In this document: positions 18,727 through 19,254 of the stretch, in pieces
Layout: each line of letters begins with the position of its first letter
Position numbering within the stretch: position 1 is the stretch's first letter
Position numbers and translations under genes: made by a program
The notes under the pieces: generated by a model
Told to the model about the DNA's origin: nothing
The model's input: only the letters and a program-made list of their open reading frames with translations
Databases searched by the model: none
NCBI GenBank assembly: GCA_021817185.1
Contig: JAKAVU010000014.1
Coordinates: 1 to 19,254, forward strand
Direction: 5' to 3'
Origin: a bacterium
Lineage (GTDB): Bacteria > Chloroflexota > Dormibacteria > UBA8260 > Bog-877
DNA length: 19,254 nucleotides

Positions 18727-19254
18727 ATGTCCTCAGTTGAATTCGCCCATCTCCACAACCACTCCGAGTACTCGCTGCTGGATGGCGCGGCCCGACTCAG
18801 GGCGCTGGTGGAGCGGGCCAGAGCCCTGGGCCAGTCCGCAGTCGCGGTCACCGACCACGGGGTCCTGGCGGGGGCGATCGAGTTCTACGAGGAGGCGACT
18901 GCGGCCGGGATCAAGCCGATCATCGGTTGCGAGGTCTACATGGCCGCGCGGTCCCGGCTGCAGAAGGAGGGGCGAGCGGATCGCGACCCCTCCCACCTGA
19001 TTCTGCTGGCGCGTGACCAGGTCGGCTACGCGAATCTGGTGAAGCTCGTCAGCCGGGCCCATCTGGAGGGGTTCTACTACAAACCCCGGATCGACCGCGA
19101 GCTGCTGGGCGAGCACGCCGAGGGCCTCATCGCCCTCTCGGGGTGCATCGGCGGTGATGTCCCCCAGCTGATCCTGGCCGGGGACATGAGGGGCGCCACC
19201 CGGCTGGCGGAGGAGTACGCGGAGCTGATGGGCCCGGACAACTACTTCCTGGAG
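18727..19254 (+). CDS. dnaE: DNA polymerase III subunit alpha, 5' part (truncated by window end)
   Basis: DnaE is the replicative polymerase catalytic subunit. The frame from ATG 18727 stays open to the last base, giving 176 residues of an expected 1,100-1,200. All visible sequence is the N-terminal PHP domain: FAHLHNHSEYSLLDGAARL (from residue 6), AVTDHGVLAGAIEFYEEA, AGIKPIIGCEVYMA, SHLILLARDQVGYANLVKLV, YYKPRIDRELL and IALSGCIGGDVPQ. The histidines at the start (HLHNHSEYS) match metal ligands of PHP domains in DnaE proteins that keep exonuclease proofreading, unlike E. coli DnaE, where the first motif is degenerate. No clear Shine-Dalgarno precedes the ATG. The polymerase core, beta-binding and C-terminal parts are outside the window. 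Confidence 0.96.
   Translation, partial: MSSVEFAHLHNHSEYSLLDGAARLRALVERARALGQSAVAVTDHGVLAGAIEFYEEATAAGIKPIIGCEVYMAARSRLQKEGRADRDPSHLILLARDQVGYANLVKLVSRAHLEGFYYKPRIDRELLGEHAEGLIALSGCIGGDVPQLILAGDMRGATRLAEEYAELMGPDNYFLE

Overview
This is a high-GC window (roughly 70% by eye, with strong G/C at third codon positions). It holds tightly packed bacterial genes, nearly all on the plus strand, and most belong to well-known housekeeping families. I see no phage, insertion sequence, CRISPR array, tRNA or rRNA. The traits suggest a high-GC Gram-positive-type or Terrabacteria lineage (Chloroflexota, Dormibacterota or Actinomycetota): CIRCE-controlled groESL, a GatCAB amidotransferase, a pcrA-ligA pair and frequent GTG starts. 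This placement is inference and the sequence does not settle it.

Layout. Positions 1-169 hold the 3' end of an unidentified gene, possibly a PadR-type regulator. Positions 228-2651 are a complete 5-oxoprolinase operon, pxpA-pxpB-pxpC, with overlapping genes. Positions 2757-4430 encode a medium-chain-type acyl-CoA synthetase with its own candidate promoter and a terminator-like structure. Positions 4666-6081 encode a major facilitator transporter of the phosphate:H+ symporter type. It is preceded by two CTTAACCC repeats 11 bp apart that resemble a cyanobacterial-style Pho box. Positions 6197-8329 are the heat-shock unit: sigma-A-type promoter, perfect CIRCE operator, groES, an intercistronic hairpin and groEL. 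A nitrilase-family amidohydrolase, a PcrA/UvrD helicase and the NAD-dependent DNA ligase LigA follow with almost no spacing (8356-13546).

Positions 13602-14114 carry the only credible minus-strand gene, an unrecognised helical protein. Its proposed start lies three bases from the start of gatC. A perfect TATAAT lies within that junction, placed so that the gatC message would be leaderless or nearly so. gatC, gatA, gatB and a class I SAM-dependent (uracil-5-) RNA methyltransferase form one compact unit (14120-18645). The window ends inside dnaE (18727 onward), the DNA polymerase III alpha subunit, with an apparently intact start to its PHP domain.

Together these genes cover 5-oxoproline salvage, acyl-CoA activation, phosphate uptake, protein folding, DNA repair and replication, Gln-tRNA/Asn-tRNA formation and RNA modification. 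I did not find a convincing new multi-gene system. The points most worth a second look are regulatory: the Pho-box-like repeats before the phosphate transporter, the apparently leaderless gatC promoter nested in a divergent unknown gene, and the hairpins in the groESL region.
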